A stretch of DNA of 16,113 nt from F1-20-MAGs119 sp040401695 (GTDB lineage: Bacteria > Actinomycetota > Acidimicrobiia > Acidimicrobiales > Ilumatobacteraceae): positions 1 to 16,113 of the forward strand of contig JBBANY010000052.1 in assembly GCA_040401695.1 (NCBI GenBank), given 5' to 3'. This document shows positions 14,229-16,113 of the stretch, one piece after another. The position numbers were made by a program, and so were the translations under genes. The notes under the pieces are model-generated. The model made no database searches. It was not told the DNA's origin and saw nothing but the letters and a program-made list of their open reading frames with translations. How positions within the stretch are numbered: the stretch's first letter is position 1; every line of letters starts with the position of its first letter.

Positions 14229-15218
14229 ATGATCTCTGCTTCCGAGTCGGGCTCGTTCGTTTCGCTCGACGTCGGGGCGGGGGTCTGGATTTTTCTCAGT
14301 GCACTCATTGCGGTGCTCCTGCTCGTCGATCTGTTGGTCGTGCACCGCAATTCGCACGTCATGTCGACGCGACGCGCGCTCGTCGAGTCACTCATCTGGA
14401 TCTCGATCGGTCTCGCGTTCTCGTTCTTCGTCCTCGCACAGTACGGCGGGTCGGCGACGGGCGAGTACCTGAGCGCGTACCTCATCGAAAAGAGCCTGAG
14501 CATCGACAACGTGTTCGTGTGGTCGGTGATCCTTTCCCACTACCGCGTTCCCGAGCAGTACCAGCACAGGGTCCTCTTCTGGGGCATCTTCGGGGCGCTT
14601 GCGATGCGTCTCGGGTTCATTCTCGCGGGCGTCGCGGTGATCGAACGCTTCGAGTTCACGATGATTCTGTTCGGCGCATTTCTCCTGTGGACCGGCGCAA
14701 AGTTGTTCAAGGGCGACGACGATTTCGATCCGGCCGAGAGCAAGTCGATGAAGTTGTTCCACCGCTTCATCCCGAGCGTCGATCAACTCGATGGCCAGAA
14801 GTTGGTCACCCGACACCTCGGCCGCCGCGTTGCGACGCCGCTCCTCGCAGTGCTCGTTCTCATCGAACTCACCGATCTGCTGTTCGCCGTCGACTCGGTC
14901 CCCGCTGTGTTGGCAATCAGCCGCGAGCAGTTCATCGCGTTCTCGTCAAACGCATTTGCGATTCTCGGCCTGCGGGCGCTCTACTTCGTCCTTGCCGACA
15001 TCCGGCACCGCTTCGAGTACCTCGAACAGGGAATCGCGGCCATTCTCATTTTCGTCGGCGTGAAGATGTCGCTCTCGCCGTGGTGGCACCTGCCCACCTT
15101 CATCTCGCTCACCGTGATCGCCGTCGTTCTCTTGGTGTCGATTGTCTGGTCGCTGCGTCACACGCGTATCCACGCGCACCCTGCACCGCAGTGGCCCGAC
15201 GAGTCCACCCCCGACTGA
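14229..15218 (+). CDS. TerC/Alx family integral membrane protein
   Basis: This 329-residue polytopic membrane protein belongs to the TerC family, whose members are linked to metal (manganese) export and tellurite resistance. The two conserved acidic membrane motifs are present: EKSLSIDNVFVW and ELTDLLFAVDSVPAVLAIS, followed by SNAFAILGLRALYF. Around eight hydrophobic segments can be seen, beginning with VWIFLSALIAVLLLVDLLVV and ending with FISLTVIAVVLLVSIVWSL. A charged cytoplasmic loop (KLFKGDDDFDPAESKSMKLF) sits mid-protein, and the tail is short and His/Pro-rich. The gap upstream is only 18 nt, so no manganese riboswitch of the yybP-ykoY type can precede it here. Substrate is inferred from the family only. 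Confidence 0.93.
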   Translation: MISASESGSFVSLDVGAGVWIFLSALIAVLLLVDLLVVHRNSHVMSTRRALVESLIWISIGLAFSFFVLAQYGGSATGEYLSAYLIEKSLSIDNVFVWSVILSHYRVPEQYQHRVLFWGIFGALAMRLGFILAGVAVIERFEFTMILFGAFLLWTGAKLFKGDDDFDPAESKSMKLFHRFIPSVDQLDGQKLVTRHLGRRVATPLLAVLVLIELTDLLFAVDSVPAVLAISREQFIAFSSNAFAILGLRALYFVLADIRHRFEYLEQGIAAILIFVGVKMSLSPWWHLPTFISLTVIAVVLLVSIVWSLRHTRIHAHPAPQWPDESTPD

Positions 15219-15221
15219 GGA

Positions 15222-15330
15222 TTCTCGGCGCAGCACGGCGCGCTTTTTGCAACGTTTCGCGCCCGGATTCGTGACGTCGGCACTTCTCGGAGCGAAAGCG
15301 CGCAGAAGATGCACCTCACTGCGCCGAGAA
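15222..15330. repeat. Nested inverted repeats between terC and dnaG
   Basis: The outer arms are perfect 12-mers: TTCTCGGCGCAG (15222-15233) and CTGCGCCGAGAA (15319-15330). Inside them are perfect 9-mer arms GCGCGCTTT (15238-15246) and AAAGCGCGC (15295-15303). A smaller hairpin, CTTCT...AGAAG closed around a GCGAAAGC loop (about 15283-15308), is an alternative fold. No gene is visible in this 156-nt gap. No U-tract follows the structure, so it is not a textbook terminator of terC. Function is unknown. Confidence 0.75.
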
Positions 15331-15359
15331 CCCTCGAGGGCTGGGGGTGGAGGGGGCGG
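15331..15359 (+). other. Palindrome and G-rich tract upstream of dnaG
   Basis: CCCTCGAGGG (15331-15340) is a perfect 10-bp palindrome directly after the outer inverted-repeat arm. It runs into G runs of 3, 5, 2, 5 and 2 bases up to 15359, ending three bases before the predicted dnaG -10. A G-quadruplex with mostly two tetrads is conceivable. Confidence 0.5.
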
Positions 15360-15362
15360 AAT

Positions 15363-15368
15363 TACACT
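15363..15368 (+). promoter_or_regulatory. Predicted leaderless -10 box of dnaG
   Basis: TACACT is followed by 6 nt (TCGCGC) and the ATG at 15375. Confidence 0.55.
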
Positions 15369-15374
15369 TCGCGC

Positions 15375-16113
15375 ATGGCGATTTCCGGCGACGACATCGA
15401 GGCGCTGCGCCAGCGAATCTCCATCGTCGAAGTCGTTCAGGGCTATGTCGCTCTTCGTCGCGTGGGTCGCAATTGGGTCGGCCTGTGCCCGTTTCACGCC
15501 GAGAAATCCGGGTCGTTCAACGTGCGTGAAGAGACGGCGCGTTACCGCTGTTTCGGCTGCGGTGCGTCGGGCGACGTGTTTCGTTTCGTGCAGGACATCG
15601 AGCATCTCGATTTCGTGGGTGCGATCGAGTCGCTGGCGGGAAAATACGGCTACCAACTGACCTACACCTCGGGAACCGAGTCGAAAGATCGCCAACGCCG
15701 CAAGAAGTTGGTCGAGGCGATGTCGGCTGCGGCCGACTGGTACCACGACAGGTTGTTGAACGGTTCTGATGCCCGCGCCGCGCGCGATTATCTGCGCAGC
15801 CGTGGTCTCGCGGGCGACGTGGCGCGGCAGTTCCGGTTGGGCTGGGCCCCCGACGACTGGGATGCTCTCGCCATCGGACTGGCAAAGGATCACGGCGTGA
15901 CGCAGGACGTCCTTCGTGACTGCGGACTTGCCTTCACGAACAAGCGCGGCAAGATGCAAGATGCCTTCCGCGCGCGCATTCTTTTTCCGATCATCTCCGA
16001 CTCCGGCGACGTGCTTGCCTTCGGTGGTCGCATCCTGCCGGGAAGTACCGACCCCGCGAAGTACAAGAACTCGCCTGAAACGCCGATCTATTCGAAATCG
16101 CGCACGCTCTACG
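15375..16113 (+). CDS. dnaG: DNA primase, 3' end cut by the window
   Basis: DnaG makes RNA primers at the replication fork. The 246 visible residues cover the CHC2 zinc domain and the start of the polymerase domain. Zinc ligands are Cys38 and His41 in LCPFH and Cys59 and Cys62 in YRCFGCGASGDVF, at the usual spacing. The loop after LCPFH, commonly EKTPSF, is EKSGSF here. IEALRQRISIVEVVQGYV is the typical N-terminal helix; SLAGKYGYQL, DYLRSRGL, RILFPI and AFGGRIL follow in the expected order, with the acidic TOPRIM motifs beyond the window edge. The ATG at 15375 is supported by conserved N-terminal length and the -10 box 6 nt upstream. In many genomes dnaG is followed by a sigma factor gene; that cannot be seen here. 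Confidence 0.96.
   Translation, partial: MAISGDDIEALRQRISIVEVVQGYVALRRVGRNWVGLCPFHAEKSGSFNVREETARYRCFGCGASGDVFRFVQDIEHLDFVGAIESLAGKYGYQLTYTSGTESKDRQRRKKLVEAMSAAADWYHDRLLNGSDARAARDYLRSRGLAGDVARQFRLGWAPDDWDALAIGLAKDHGVTQDVLRDCGLAFTNKRGKMQDAFRARILFPIISDSGDVLAFGGRILPGSTDPAKYKNSPETPIYSKSRTLY

Noticed and set aside
15227..15250. Intrinsic terminator of terC (GCGC...GCGC then TTTTT)
   Set aside because: The stem next to the T run is only four pairs; the strong inverted repeats are elsewhere and lack a following T run.

Overview
The window is high-GC, gene-dense bacterial chromosome. A mycothiol acyltransferase gene (mshD), a his operon running into trpE with a small GroES-like gene, and an actinobacterial style of start site (a -10 hexamer 6-8 nt before ATG/GTG with no room for a leader) all point to an actinomycete. 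The HisA is of the classical type rather than the dual-function PriA, which fits a deep branch such as Acidimicrobiia; that placement is inference. A 10-N run inside nth shows this is a draft or metagenomic assembly.

Layout. 1-347: nearly complete DUF6285 gene (+). 354-2317: rlmN and mshD on the minus strand, mshD first, joined by a GTGA overlap. 2367-3019: nth (+), split by Ns. 3062-3295: a 77-codon orphan. 3319-7085: hisC-hisB-hisH-hisA-hisF, every junction a 4-nt ATGA overlap. 6919-7554: a SnoaL/NTF2-like gene on the minus strand that runs antisense into hisF. 7635-10630: groES-like, hisI, trpE and ygfZ, tightly coupled. 10631-11491: M50 metalloprotease (-), its stop codon abutting that of ygfZ. 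11535-14210: ppdK. 14229-15218: terC family. 15219-15374: a 156-nt gap with nested inverted repeats and a G-rich tract. 15375 to the end: 5' part of dnaG.

How it works together. The his block encodes a transaminase, a dehydratase, the HisH/HisF glutamine amidotransferase-cyclase, the HisA isomerase and, after the SnoaL interruption, the HisI cyclohydrolase, leading into the first enzyme of tryptophan synthesis. hisD, hisG and hisE are not in the window. PPDK (pyruvate/PEP), Nth (base excision repair), RlmN (23S rRNA and tRNA methylation), MshD (thiol redox buffer), TerC and DnaG are housekeeping functions.

Main points for a second look. (1) trpE carries an in-frame TAG where the family normally has Gln; the reading frame continues with conserved C-terminal motifs to a TGA one base before ygfZ. 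(2) The Ns in nth appear to hide no sequence: family length is restored if the two flanks overlap by one T. (3) Nine genes with their own upstream space all carry a TANNNT-like hexamer 6-8 nt before the start codon, implying leaderless transcription and settling several start choices. (4) The SnoaL-like frame has lost its stop near hisF. (5) The terC-dnaG gap holds perfect 12-bp and 9-bp nested inverted repeats. I found no CRISPR array, tRNA, rRNA, insertion sequence or phage gene, and no convincing new defence or biosynthetic system.
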